Source of the DNA: Rhodococcoides kyotonense
Lineage (GTDB): Bacteria; Actinomycetota; Actinomycetes; Mycobacteriales; Mycobacteriaceae
Length of the DNA: 64,000 bases
NCBI RefSeq assembly: GCF_001645385.1
Contig: NZ_LVHI01000039.1
Location: 120,932-184,931, forward strand
Reading direction: 5' to 3'
Of the stretch, positions 1 through 7,890 are shown one piece after another (position 1 is the first letter of the stretch; each line of letters starts with the position of its first letter). The notes beneath the pieces are model-generated. The model saw only the letters and a program-made list of their open reading frames with translations. It was not told where the DNA came from and made no database searches. The translations under genes were made by a program, and so were the position numbers.

Positions 1-942
1 GAGATAGTCGGCCACGACGACCGATACGAGTGGGCACAGGAATACGTCGACGTCACCTACAAGCTCTGGGAACACTCGTGGGAGGACGACGCAGTTCTCC
101 ACAACCACGAGACCGGTGAATTCTTCGACCCCGCCAAGATCCACACCATCGATCACGTCGGCAAGCGCTACAAGGTGCAGGGTCCGCACATCGTCGAGCC
201 GTCACCGCAGCGCACACCCGTTCTCTTTCAGGCCGGGAATTCCCCTGCCGGACGTAATTTCGCGGTCACCAATGCCGAGGTGACGTTCCTCCCCTCGTAC
301 AGTCCCGCCTCAGCGGTGCGTGACGTCGCGATCCTCGACGAGCAGGCGCGCGCGATCGGTCGCGAGCCGTCGTCTCTCAAGAAAATCGTGATGCTGTCCA
401 CCATCATTGGTTCGACGGAAGAGGAAGCGAAACGAAAGCGCGAGTACTTCCGAGAAAACGTCGACTTCGAAGCACTGCAAGCATTCTGGAGCGGAGGATC
501 CGGCATCGACCTGTCTTCCGTCGATCCGGATACGCCGTTGTCCGAACTTGCCGGCCGGGCCCAACTCGGCAACCACGTGCAGTCCAACTTCCGCGCCGCG
601 GCAGATTCTCTGGAGGACCCGTCGACGGTGAGTTGGCGCGAGTACCTCGTCGAGAAGTCTCTTCTGCCGGGCAGATTCGCCGGCACGCCGGAGCAGATCG
701 CCGATCACGTGCAGGATTGGGCCGACTCCGGGATCGACGGTTTCAACGTCGTACCCATCACCACGCTCGGTTGGTGGGACGAGTGGGTCGACCACGTCGT
801 GCCTGTACTGCAGGACCGCGGCCTAGCTCAGCGCGAATATGCGCCGGGCACGCTGCGTGAAAAGCTGTTCGGCCGTGGCGACCGCCTCGGTGACGACCAC
901 CGTGCCCGCTCTGTCCGCATCGGCAGCCACCAACCCGCATGA
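1..942 (+). CDS. LLM-class FMN-dependent monooxygenase, NtaA/SnaA/DszA type (5' end outside window)
   Basis: The reading frame is open from base 1, so the N-terminal part lies outside the window and 313 residues are visible. The visible part carries features typical of the NtaA/SnaA/DszA subgroup: YKLWEHSWEDDAV, DPAKIHTIDHVGKRYKVQGP, then PSPQRTPVLFQAG with NSPAGR. Family members use reduced FMN from a partner reductase to oxidise substrates such as nitrilotriacetate, dibenzothiophene sulfone or alkyl sulfones. The next gene, 28 bases on, is a DszC/SfnB-like flavoprotein, and an ABC importer follows, so a catabolic or sulfur/nitrogen-scavenging role is inferred. The substrate cannot be told from sequence. 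No flavin reductase is visible here. Confidence 0.85.
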   Translation, partial: EIVGHDDRYEWAQEYVDVTYKLWEHSWEDDAVLHNHETGEFFDPAKIHTIDHVGKRYKVQGPHIVEPSPQRTPVLFQAGNSPAGRNFAVTNAEVTFLPSYSPASAVRDVAILDEQARAIGREPSSLKKIVMLSTIIGSTEEEAKRKREYFRENVDFEALQAFWSGGSGIDLSSVDPDTPLSELAGRAQLGNHVQSNFRAAADSLEDPSTVSWREYLVEKSLLPGRFAGTPEQIADHVQDWADSGIDGFNVVPITTLGWWDEWVDHVVPVLQDRGLAQREYAPGTLREKLFGRGDRLGDDHRARSVRIGSHQPA

Positions 943-970
943 TTCATATCCACTTCTCCGGAGCCACTTC

Positions 971-2182
971 ATGACTGCCACGCTCGACCCCATCACGGTG
1001 CGAGAACGATTCGCCGATGTCCTAGCCGACATCGCAGCCACCGCCGTCGCGCGCGACCGCGATCGCACACTCCCCCACGACCTGGTACGACGGCTCGCCG
1101 AACGCGGTTTCGGCGCCCTACGCGTACCGACGGAATTCGGCGGGTCGGGTATCGCGGTTCCCGAACTCGCCGAGCTGGTACTCGATCTCGGCGCCGCCGA
1201 CTCCAATGTCGTGCAACTGCTTCGCACGCACTTCATCTTCACCGAGGCGATCATCCACTCGCCTGAATCCGACGAACGTTCGGAGTGGTTGCGCCGCATC
1301 GGACGTGGCGACCTGTTCGGCGGCGCCTACACGGAACAGAATGCGCAGAACCAAACCCACTTCTCGACGCGCATCGAGTCGAGAACCGGTCGACGCCTGG
1401 TCACCGGACGGAAGTTCTACAGCACCGGGTCCCTCTACGCGGACTGGATTCTCACCACTGGAGAGGGAGACGACGACACTGTCGAGCAGGCCGTCGTGCC
1501 CGCGAAGGCCGACGGCGTCACACTCGTCGACGACTGGCACGGATTCGGTCAGAAGCTGACCGCAAGTGGCACGACGGTGTTCGACGCGGTCGACGTGACC
1601 GACGCTCCCCAGTTGCCCGCCGACCTGGAGCTGGGAAGCTACGGTACGTCCGTCGCGCAGTTCTGGCACCTGCTCGCCCTCGCGGGAATCGCCCGCGCGG
1701 CGCACGTCGACGTCGTCGAGTACGTCCGCGGTCGGGCCCGCTTCTTCAGCCAGGGTGCCCGGCAGTTGCCCCGTGAGGACGCGCTGGTGCAGCAGGTCGT
1801 CGGTGAGGTCAGCGCGGCACGCCATGTCGCCGAGACGCTGGTACGTCATTCGGCTCGCACGCTCGGCGACCACGGCACCGCCTTGCTGGGAGGCAACAAC
1901 TCGCAGGAGCTGGAGGACGCGACCGAGATCGAGATCTACCGTGCTCAGGTGTCGGTCATCGATACCGTGTTGAAGGCCGTCACCCGGTTGTTCGACGTCG
2001 GCGGCGCATCGGCGCTCAGCGTGGAGAAGGGCTGGGATCGACACTGGCGCAACGCACGAACGCTGGCGAACCACAATCCGACGCCGTACCGTCTGGCGAG
2101 CATCGGCGACTTCGACCTGAACGGCGCGTCCCCGTTCCGGCAGTGGCTCAGCGGCATCGACCTGCGCAACAGGGAGAGCTAG
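971..2182 (+). CDS. Acyl-CoA dehydrogenase-fold flavin monooxygenase, SfnB/DszC-like
   Basis: 403 residues. An acyl-CoA dehydrogenase fold is suggested by the N-terminal helical part (LVRRLAERGFGALRVPTEFGG), a central beta domain (GRKFYSTGSLYADW) and a helical C-terminal part with many His and Arg. The GRKFYSTG stretch and the lack of the usual catalytic glutamate context place it with the SfnB/DszC group, which oxygenates sulfur or nitrogen compounds with reduced flavin, rather than with beta-oxidation dehydrogenases. ATG at 971 is preferred over upstream in-frame starts because the residues before it look like translated spacer and TCCGGAG lies before it. It lies between the LLM monooxygenase and the permease, two bases before the permease start, so it is probably co-transcribed with both. 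Confidence 0.8.
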   Translation: MTATLDPITVRERFADVLADIAATAVARDRDRTLPHDLVRRLAERGFGALRVPTEFGGSGIAVPELAELVLDLGAADSNVVQLLRTHFIFTEAIIHSPESDERSEWLRRIGRGDLFGGAYTEQNAQNQTHFSTRIESRTGRRLVTGRKFYSTGSLYADWILTTGEGDDDTVEQAVVPAKADGVTLVDDWHGFGQKLTASGTTVFDAVDVTDAPQLPADLELGSYGTSVAQFWHLLALAGIARAAHVDVVEYVRGRARFFSQGARQLPREDALVQQVVGEVSAARHVAETLVRHSARTLGDHGTALLGGNNSQELEDATEIEIYRAQVSVIDTVLKAVTRLFDVGGASALSVEKGWDRHWRNARTLANHNPTPYRLASIGDFDLNGASPFRQWLSGIDLRNRES

Positions 2183-2184
2183 CC

Positions 2185-4095
2185 GTGGACTTTCTCACCT
2201 ACGCCTCGCTCGGATTGTCGACGGGTGGCGCCTACGCACTGGTCGCGCTCGGGCTGATCGCCGCCTACCGCGGCACCGGCGTCATCAATTTCGCGCAGGG
2301 CGCGCTGGGAACTTTCGGTGCTTACTCCTTCTGGAAGCTGCACGAAGCCGGCTTGCCGCTCCCCATCGCCATCGCAGCAGGCGTCGTGGTCAGCGGTCTG
2401 ATCGGCGTCGCCTTCTTCGCGATCGTCGGCAAACGCCTGGCGCATGCACCCGTTGTCACCAAGATCCTGATCACGCTCGGTCTACTACTGGTTCTGGAAA
2501 CCGTCATCCGACTCGTCTGGACCAATCACCAGATCACCATCGATCCGTTCCTGGTCAGCGGTGGGTTCGAGGTCGGCGGGGTACGCGTGCAGAACATTTC
2601 CGTCCTTCTCGGAGTCACCGCCCTCGTCGCCACCACAGCGTTGCATGCGCTGTTCACCCGAACGCGGTTCGGCTTGATCACCATGGCCATCCAGGACACC
2701 GACCTCGGTGCTCAGTCCATCGGTATCGATCCACGTAAGTGGGGATCGGCCGCATGGGGTCTCGCAGGTGTGCTGTCCGCTGCAGGCAGCGTCCTCGTTC
2801 TCCCGATAACGCAGTTGTCGCCGACGTCGGCTGCGACGATTCTGGTCCCTGCGCTCGGGGCCGCGCTCGCGGCGAAGTTTCGCAGATTCTGGGTGGCGTT
2901 CGGCGTCGCGATCGGAGCCGGTGTTCTCGAGGGCCTCGTGACCGGACTGTACGACGCGCAACTTGCGCGTGCCGTTCCGCACATCATCGCGCTCGCAGTT
3001 CTCATCGTGTTCGCACGCACCGACATGAGCCGAGGAACCCGCGAGGTCAAGGCGGTCTTCCACGTCGGATCGGGACGAATCCGCCCGCTGCATGTCGTGA
3101 TCGGTACCGCTGTCGTCGTCACGCTCGTCACCTTCGGAAACGGTTCGACAGTCGACGCATTGAGCCTCACTGCGATTTTCGGCCTCGTCGCTCTCGGCAT
3201 CGTCGTGTCGACGGGTTACACGGGCCAGGTCAATGCACTGCCGCTCACGTTCGCCGGCATCTCCATGCTTGTGTTCGGTGCAGTGAGCCACCACGGCGCC
3301 TCGCTCCTCACCGCCGCGGCGGCAGCGGTGGTCGTCTCCTTCGTCGTGGCAGGCCTCTCGTCGATCGTGTTCATACGTGCCCGCATCTACGAAGTGACCA
3401 TCGGGTCCCTGGCAATCGCGTCGATCGTGCAAGTCCTTGTGTTCTCGGTGGACAAGTTCTTCAACGGCACGACGGGATGGGCCATCGGTGACACCGAGCT
3501 GTTCGGGATCTCGTTCAGCAACATCGTCGAACCGCAGAATTTCGCACTGCTGGCGTGGACCGTGCTGATCGTGGGGCTGATCGTCGTCGCGAACATTCGA
3601 CGCTCTGCTGTCGGCCGATACCTGCTGTCGGTGCGCCAGGACGAGCGCCTGCCCGCCGCTCTCGGAATCAACGCTGTGCGAGCGAAATTCACGTCGATTC
3701 TCCTGTCGGGCACGTTGTGGGGGCTCGCGGGAATTCTGCTCGCGATTCAGCGTGGGTTCATCTCCAAGGGTCAGATCACGTTGGAGGGCTTCACCTACAG
3801 CGACTCGTTGGCACTGATCGCGTTCACGATTCTCGCCGGTACAGGACATCTCGCCGGCGCGGTCCTGGCAGGGTTGTTCGCCCCAGGTGGACTCCTCGCG
3901 AGCATCCTGTCCTTCACACTCGACATCAACGACTGGTTGTCGTTGTTCTTCGCCGCGAACATGATCCTCGTTCTGACCACCGAACCCGACGGTGTCGTCG
4001 GCCAGTTCCTTCGGCTCCGCGACGCGGCGTTTCGCACGTTCCGATCGGCTCCCGTACAGAAGGAGAAGGTGCATGCCACGCTTGAACGTCAGTGA
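2185..4095 (+). CDS. ABC transporter permease, fused LivH-LivM (branched-chain amino acid/amide type)
   Basis: 636 residues from GTG, with GGAGAG at 2172-2178 as ribosome-binding site. The first half (about residues 1-300) resembles LivH, with GVINFAQGALGTFGAYSFW near the N-terminus. The second half (about 330-620) resembles LivM, with STGYTGQVNALPLTFAGIS in place of the usual GQVSLGQAAF loop. Both halves are strongly hydrophobic with multiple membrane segments. In most bacteria these are two genes; the fusion supplies the whole membrane channel of an importer of the HAAT family. It is followed by two ATPase genes and a receptor gene with overlaps of a few bases. Substrate is unknown; the link to two flavin oxygenases suggests a compound that they oxidise. 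Confidence 0.9.
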   Translation: MDFLTYASLGLSTGGAYALVALGLIAAYRGTGVINFAQGALGTFGAYSFWKLHEAGLPLPIAIAAGVVVSGLIGVAFFAIVGKRLAHAPVVTKILITLGLLLVLETVIRLVWTNHQITIDPFLVSGGFEVGGVRVQNISVLLGVTALVATTALHALFTRTRFGLITMAIQDTDLGAQSIGIDPRKWGSAAWGLAGVLSAAGSVLVLPITQLSPTSAATILVPALGAALAAKFRRFWVAFGVAIGAGVLEGLVTGLYDAQLARAVPHIIALAVLIVFARTDMSRGTREVKAVFHVGSGRIRPLHVVIGTAVVVTLVTFGNGSTVDALSLTAIFGLVALGIVVSTGYTGQVNALPLTFAGISMLVFGAVSHHGASLLTAAAAAVVVSFVVAGLSSIVFIRARIYEVTIGSLAIASIVQVLVFSVDKFFNGTTGWAIGDTELFGISFSNIVEPQNFALLAWTVLIVGLIVVANIRRSAVGRYLLSVRQDERLPAALGINAVRAKFTSILLSGTLWGLAGILLAIQRGFISKGQITLEGFTYSDSLALIAFTILAGTGHLAGAVLAGLFAPGGLLASILSFTLDINDWLSLFFAANMILVLTTEPDGVVGQFLRLRDAAFRTFRSAPVQKEKVHATLERQ

Positions 4096-4894
4096 CCTGT
4101 CCGTCGACATCGGAGACCACAGGATTCTGAACGACGTGTCCTTGTCGGTGCCCGAGGGCCGAATCGTCGGACTACTCGGAGCCAACGGCGCAGGAAAGAG
4201 CACCGCGATCGACGCCATCACCGGGTATCAGCGCGTCACGTCGGGCACCGTCGAGGTCGACGGCAAGGACGTGACGAGGACGACCGCACCCGCTCGGGCC
4301 CGTCACGGCCTCAGCCGCACGTTCCAGGACTACCTGCTGTTCGAGGACCTCACCGTGGAAGAGAATCTCCTCTCCGCCACGGAAGTCAGGAGCCGAAAGT
4401 CGGTCGCTGCCAGCATTGTTCGGTTCGGTCGGCCCGGCGGCCAGGAATTTGCGCGGGTCGACGAGGTTCTCGTGGCCCACGGTCTCGACGCCATACGCCA
4501 CAAGCGCGTCGAGGAACTGTCTCTCGGTTGGCACGCACGAGTGAATCTGGCGCGCGCCGTCGTGCAGGATCCGTCCGTGCTGTTGCTCGACGAGCCGGCC
4601 GCCGCGCTCAGCCTCGATGCACGACGACGCGTCGTCGACACCGTCAAGAACATTCGTGACACCTCGGACATCGCAATACTGTTGGTGGAGCACAATTTGG
4701 ACGTCGTCACCGAAGTCTGCGACGACATCTACGTTCTCGAAGCGGGGTCCGTCATCGCGCACGGCCCCACTTCCGAGATCCTCGATCATCCGATGGTTCG
4801 GTCCATCTATTTCGGCGAGAAAGAATCCGGAGCTCTACCGGCCGGGAGCGGAGCCGGCGGAGTGACCCAGAAACGCACCGAGGTGACCGCATGA
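4073..4894 (+). CDS. ABC transporter ATP-binding protein, LivG-like
   Basis: 273 residues. Walker A GANGAGKST, Walker B VLLLDEP and H-loop VEHNLD are intact. The signature motif reads LSLGW rather than LSGGQ or LSYGQ, a departure at the Gln position. ATG at 4073 has AAGGAGAAGG just upstream and lies 23 bases inside the permease gene, which implies coupled translation. Together with the following LivF-like subunit it should form the ATPase heterodimer on the cytoplasmic face of the fused permease. The C-terminal extension (residues about 250-273) matches the LivG rather than the LivF type. Confidence 0.9.
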   Translation: MPRLNVSDLSVDIGDHRILNDVSLSVPEGRIVGLLGANGAGKSTAIDAITGYQRVTSGTVEVDGKDVTRTTAPARARHGLSRTFQDYLLFEDLTVEENLLSATEVRSRKSVAASIVRFGRPGGQEFARVDEVLVAHGLDAIRHKRVEELSLGWHARVNLARAVVQDPSVLLLDEPAAALSLDARRRVVDTVKNIRDTSDIAILLVEHNLDVVTEVCDDIYVLEAGSVIAHGPTSEILDHPMVRSIYFGEKESGALPAGSGAGGVTQKRTEVTA

Positions 4895-5592
4895 CGATGG
4901 CAATCGACACCGCTGGCCTGCACGTGAAGGGCCTGACCGTCGACTACGGCAACGGCGCGGGGCTGTGGGACTTCGATCTCGACGTCGCACCCGGCGAAGT
5001 GGTCTGTGTCATCGGCAAGAACGGCGCGGGCAAATCCAGTGCATTGCTGGGCATTTCGGGTTTCGTGAAGCCACAGTCCGGATCGGTCGTGGTCGACGGG
5101 CATTCGCTCACGGGTACTCCGTACCGACGGTGCAAAGACCACATCGGTCTCGTCGTCAAGGGACGTTCGCTGTTCGGAAGCTTGACCCTGGCCGAGAACC
5201 TCGCGCTCGCGCACATCGACGATCGCGACTTCTTCGACCTCTTCCCACAGCTCGCCGATCGTCGCGACGTACCCGCCGGAAGCCTCAGCGGAGGTCAACA
5301 GCAGCTGGCCGCCGTCGGCCGAGCGCTTCTGCGTGACGTGCGTGTCGTGTTGCTCGACGAATTGACGTTCGGACTCAGCCCGGCCGTCCGAACCCTGATC
5401 GCGCGTGTCGTCGGCGAGCAGGCCCGAGACCGAAGCATCAGCGTGGTCGTAGTCGAGCAGCACGTGGAAACTGCGGTTGCCATCGCCGATCGCACCCTCG
5501 TACTCGCCGACGGCCGAACCGCACTCGAGCTCTCACGCGACGAACTGGTCGACGCCACCGAACACGTCGAACACACCTATCTACATCCCTGA
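4891..5592 (+). CDS. ABC transporter ATP-binding protein, LivF-like
   Basis: 233 residues, starting at an ATGA overlap with the LivG-like gene. Walker A IGKNGAGKSS, signature SLSGGQQQLAAVGRAL, Walker B VVLLDEL and H-loop VVEQH are present; Leu replaces the usual Pro after DE. The length and motif spacing match LivF. It completes the importer with the fused permease and the lipoprotein receptor encoded 15 bases downstream. Confidence 0.9.
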   Translation: MTMAIDTAGLHVKGLTVDYGNGAGLWDFDLDVAPGEVVCVIGKNGAGKSSALLGISGFVKPQSGSVVVDGHSLTGTPYRRCKDHIGLVVKGRSLFGSLTLAENLALAHIDDRDFFDLFPQLADRRDVPAGSLSGGQQQLAAVGRALLRDVRVVLLDELTFGLSPAVRTLIARVVGEQARDRSISVVVVEQHVETAVAIADRTLVLADGRTALELSRDELVDATEHVEHTYLHP

Positions 5593-5607
5593 TCACGAAG
5601 GAAAACC

Positions 5608-6804
5608 ATGTTCATACGTAAGTTCCGTGCGGGTCTGATCGGCTTGTCCGCACTGTCGCTCCTGGCCGCCGGATGCTCCGGGGGTGGCGACAGCGACTCC
5701 GACACGATCAACGTCGGCTTCATCGCGCCGCTGTCGTCGTCGCCGTCCGCGTTCCAGGATCCAGCATTGGTTGCCGAGATCGCCGAGAAGGCCGTCAACG
5801 ACCAGGGCGGCATCAACGGCAAGAAGCTGAACGTCATCGTCTACGACACGAAAGGTCAGCCGGCCAACGTCATCGCGGGCGCACGCAAGCTGGTGAACGA
5901 GGACGACGTCGTCGCGTTCATCGGCGGCAACAGCGGCGACGGTCTCGCCGAGATCGGCAAACAGGCAGGCGTCGTCAACTGGTTCCCGATGGGCTGCGCC
6001 GCTGCCGACGTCTCGAACGAGCTGTCGATGATCGCTGCACTCAACTGCGCCGGCGCGGCTCAGGGAACGTACCTGGGCGGCACCAGGTTCAAGCCGAAGA
6101 AGGCCGTCTACGTCGCGTACGCAGGCAATACTCCGTACATCGAGAATGCGAAGCTCGGGTACCGAAATGCCGGCGTCGACGATGTCGAGATCATCGAGAT
6201 CGCGGCCGACACGACCGATTACGCGCCCGTCATCGCCAAGATCAAGGCGGCGAACCCGGACGTGTGGGGCGGCATGATCTACACGCCGGAAAAGCTGACT
6301 GCACTGGTCCAAGCTGCCGTCGATCAGAATTTTCGAATTCCGATGGTGCTCAGCAACAACGTCATGGAAGACGCCACCATCAAGGTCGTCTCCGACTCCG
6401 GAATCCCGAACTCCGTCGCCCTCGAAAAGGGTGAGGACGCGGCGCAGTTCGCCACGTGGAAGGAGTACGAGGACCAGCTCGCGAAGTACGACCCGGAAGG
6501 CAAGGTCAAGACTCCGCACGACGGCAGCGTCAGCACCGACTGGCTGGCCGTCTGGACGTTCGCACAGGAAGCACGCAAACTCGACACCGTCGACCGCGAC
6601 ACCTTCCGCGAGCACACCCAGAACCTGACGGACTTCCAGACCGACGTACTGCACGACATCGACTTCACGATCCAGGACGGTCCGGTCCTCACTGCGCCGC
6701 GTCAGGCCAACTTGTGGGCCTTTGCCGGTCACATCGCCAACGGCAAATTGAATGTCGACGACCCGACCCCGTTCAGCGCGTTCGAGAAGACACCAGTGAA
6801 GTAG
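5608..6804 (+). CDS. ABC transporter substrate-binding lipoprotein, type-I periplasmic-binding fold
   Basis: 398 residues. The N-terminus has a charged start, a hydrophobic stretch and the lipobox LLAAGC, so the mature protein is anchored by Cys at about residue 23. The body fits the Leu/Ile/Val-binding family: an N-terminal region NVGFIAPLSSSP, then GGINGKKLNVIVYDTKGQP and FIGGNSGDGL. It is the receptor of the importer encoded just upstream; GAAGGAAA precedes the start. Cys residues at GCAAAD and LNCAGA could form a disulfide or take part in ligand binding, but this is only a guess. The ligand is not identifiable from the sequence. Confidence 0.9.
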   Translation: MFIRKFRAGLIGLSALSLLAAGCSGGGDSDSDTINVGFIAPLSSSPSAFQDPALVAEIAEKAVNDQGGINGKKLNVIVYDTKGQPANVIAGARKLVNEDDVVAFIGGNSGDGLAEIGKQAGVVNWFPMGCAAADVSNELSMIAALNCAGAAQGTYLGGTRFKPKKAVYVAYAGNTPYIENAKLGYRNAGVDDVEIIEIAADTTDYAPVIAKIKAANPDVWGGMIYTPEKLTALVQAAVDQNFRIPMVLSNNVMEDATIKVVSDSGIPNSVALEKGEDAAQFATWKEYEDQLAKYDPEGKVKTPHDGSVSTDWLAVWTFAQEARKLDTVDRDTFREHTQNLTDFQTDVLHDIDFTIQDGPVLTAPRQANLWAFAGHIANGKLNVDDPTPFSAFEKTPVK

Positions 6805-6818
6805 CACCGCCACTACCC

Positions 6819-6885
6819 ACGACGAGATCGAAGTTGTGTAACGGATCAGAAGAATGCCGGTGCACAACTTCGGTCTGGTCGTCGT
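6819..6885. terminator. Long two-part inverted repeat after the importer operon
   Basis: Outer arms ACGACGA (6819-6825) and TCGTCGT (6879-6885) and inner arms CGAAGTTGTG (6829-6838) and CACAACTTCG (6863-6872) are both perfect. They can form one hairpin with a small internal bulge and a 24-base loop. It lies 12 bases after the stop of the receptor gene and before osmC. There is no T-run, so a terminator role is likely but a regulatory structure is possible. Confidence 0.55.
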
Positions 6886-6942
6886 GTCGACAGGCCGTGA
6901 CCCCCACGTTTCGCGACGGTCCGGCTCGGGCATGCGGACGCC

Positions 6943-7338
6943 ATGCCCTCAATCCTCTACACCGCACAGGTGACCGCGACACCCGGATCCGTCGAAGCAA
7001 GCGACGGCGCTCTGACGTTGGACGTGCACGAACCCTCGGAACTCGGTGGAACCGGTGGATCCACCAACCCCGAACAACTGATGGCCGCAGCTTTGGCGTC
7101 GTGTCTGCTCGAGTCCGTCCGCATCGCTGCGGGCACGGCCGGCGAAAGCATCGACGACGTGTCCGTCGATGGTTCGGTCAGCCTGTCCGACACGGACGGC
7201 GTCGGCTACGACGCCACGTACTCTCTCGCTGTCTCGCTGCCGAACTTCGCGAACCCCGACAACGTTCTGGCTCAAGCGAAATCGATCTGCCCGTTCCTGA
7301 AGAAACTCGACGACGTCGACGTGACCCTCACCGACTGA
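6943..7338 (+). CDS. OsmC/Ohr family protein, organic hydroperoxide resistance type
   Basis: 131 residues. The OsmC fold is indicated by the start (LYTAQVTATPG), GSTNPEQLMAAALASCLLESV and a late CPF. The two cysteines in ASCLLE and CPFLKK are spaced like the catalytic pair of Ohr-type thiol peroxidases, which reduce organic hydroperoxides in the cytoplasm using lipoylated partners. Length is slightly below the usual 140. It stands alone after the importer operon and its last 11 bases overlap the end of a convergent membrane-protein gene. No ohrR-type regulator is next to it. Confidence 0.8.
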   Translation: MPSILYTAQVTATPGSVEASDGALTLDVHEPSELGGTGGSTNPEQLMAAALASCLLESVRIAAGTAGESIDDVSVDGSVSLSDTDGVGYDATYSLAVSLPNFANPDNVLAQAKSICPFLKKLDDVDVTLTD

Positions 7339-7816
7339 AGTCTCTTTTCGCGCCGCTGCGAGTCAGCACGAGACCTGTACCGACGACGCCGATCAGACTG
7401 ATCGCCAACGCAATCGAGGACCACCCCTCGGTGTGCCAGTACACGTCCTCCAGAGTGATCAACAGCGCTGCTTCGTCCACGATCAGACCGAGACCGATTC
7501 CCAGTGCCGCTCCCATCCAGGACCGACTTCTGGGTGAGCGGTCGATGAGCCCGAACACGGCCACTCCCGCCAGAATCAGTATCCCCCACAGGTAATGGTG
7601 AAGGTGCACTCCGCCGGCGGACACGTCACCGACGTTGCTTGTGTCGATTTGGATCAGCCACGTCACCAATCTCGCGCCGCCGAACGTCACGGTGAATGCC
7701 AACCACGCCAACACGATTCCTCGGCGCGCCGGATCCACTTGTCTGAGCCGACGTGGAAACCGGAACCGGGCGGGAGTGGATATCTCGTGGGACTTCGCGG
7801 CGGCATCGTCGGACAT
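7328..7816 (-). CDS. Integral membrane protein of unknown function
   Basis: 162 residues with four likely membrane helices: about residues 34-54, 69-90, 98-115 and 130-150. A conserved-looking motif HLHHYLWG lies at the start of the second helix and DEAALL in the third. Polar residues buried in helices, such as the His cluster and the acidic pair, suggest metal or proton binding, but no family function is recognised. GGAG precedes the ATG by 12 bases. It converges on osmC with an 11-base overlap and diverges from the APC permease. Confidence 0.65.
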   Translation of the reverse strand: MSDDAAAKSHEISTPARFRFPRRLRQVDPARRGIVLAWLAFTVTFGGARLVTWLIQIDTSNVGDVSAGGVHLHHYLWGILILAGVAVFGLIDRSPRSRSWMGAALGIGLGLIVDEAALLITLEDVYWHTEGWSSIALAISLIGVVGTGLVLTRSGAKRDFSR

Positions 7817-7890
7817 ACTTACTGTCTACTCCAGTATGTCGGGGCGCCATCTGTCACCCTCGCCGAGCGGTGATGTGACGCCAGAGGAAG

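Noticed and set aside
2485..4221. 578-residue open frame on the - strand, antisense to the fused permease
   Set aside because: Composition is Arg/Asp/His/Gln-rich without domains, it fully overlaps a gene with clear motifs, and such long frames are expected opposite high-GC genes.
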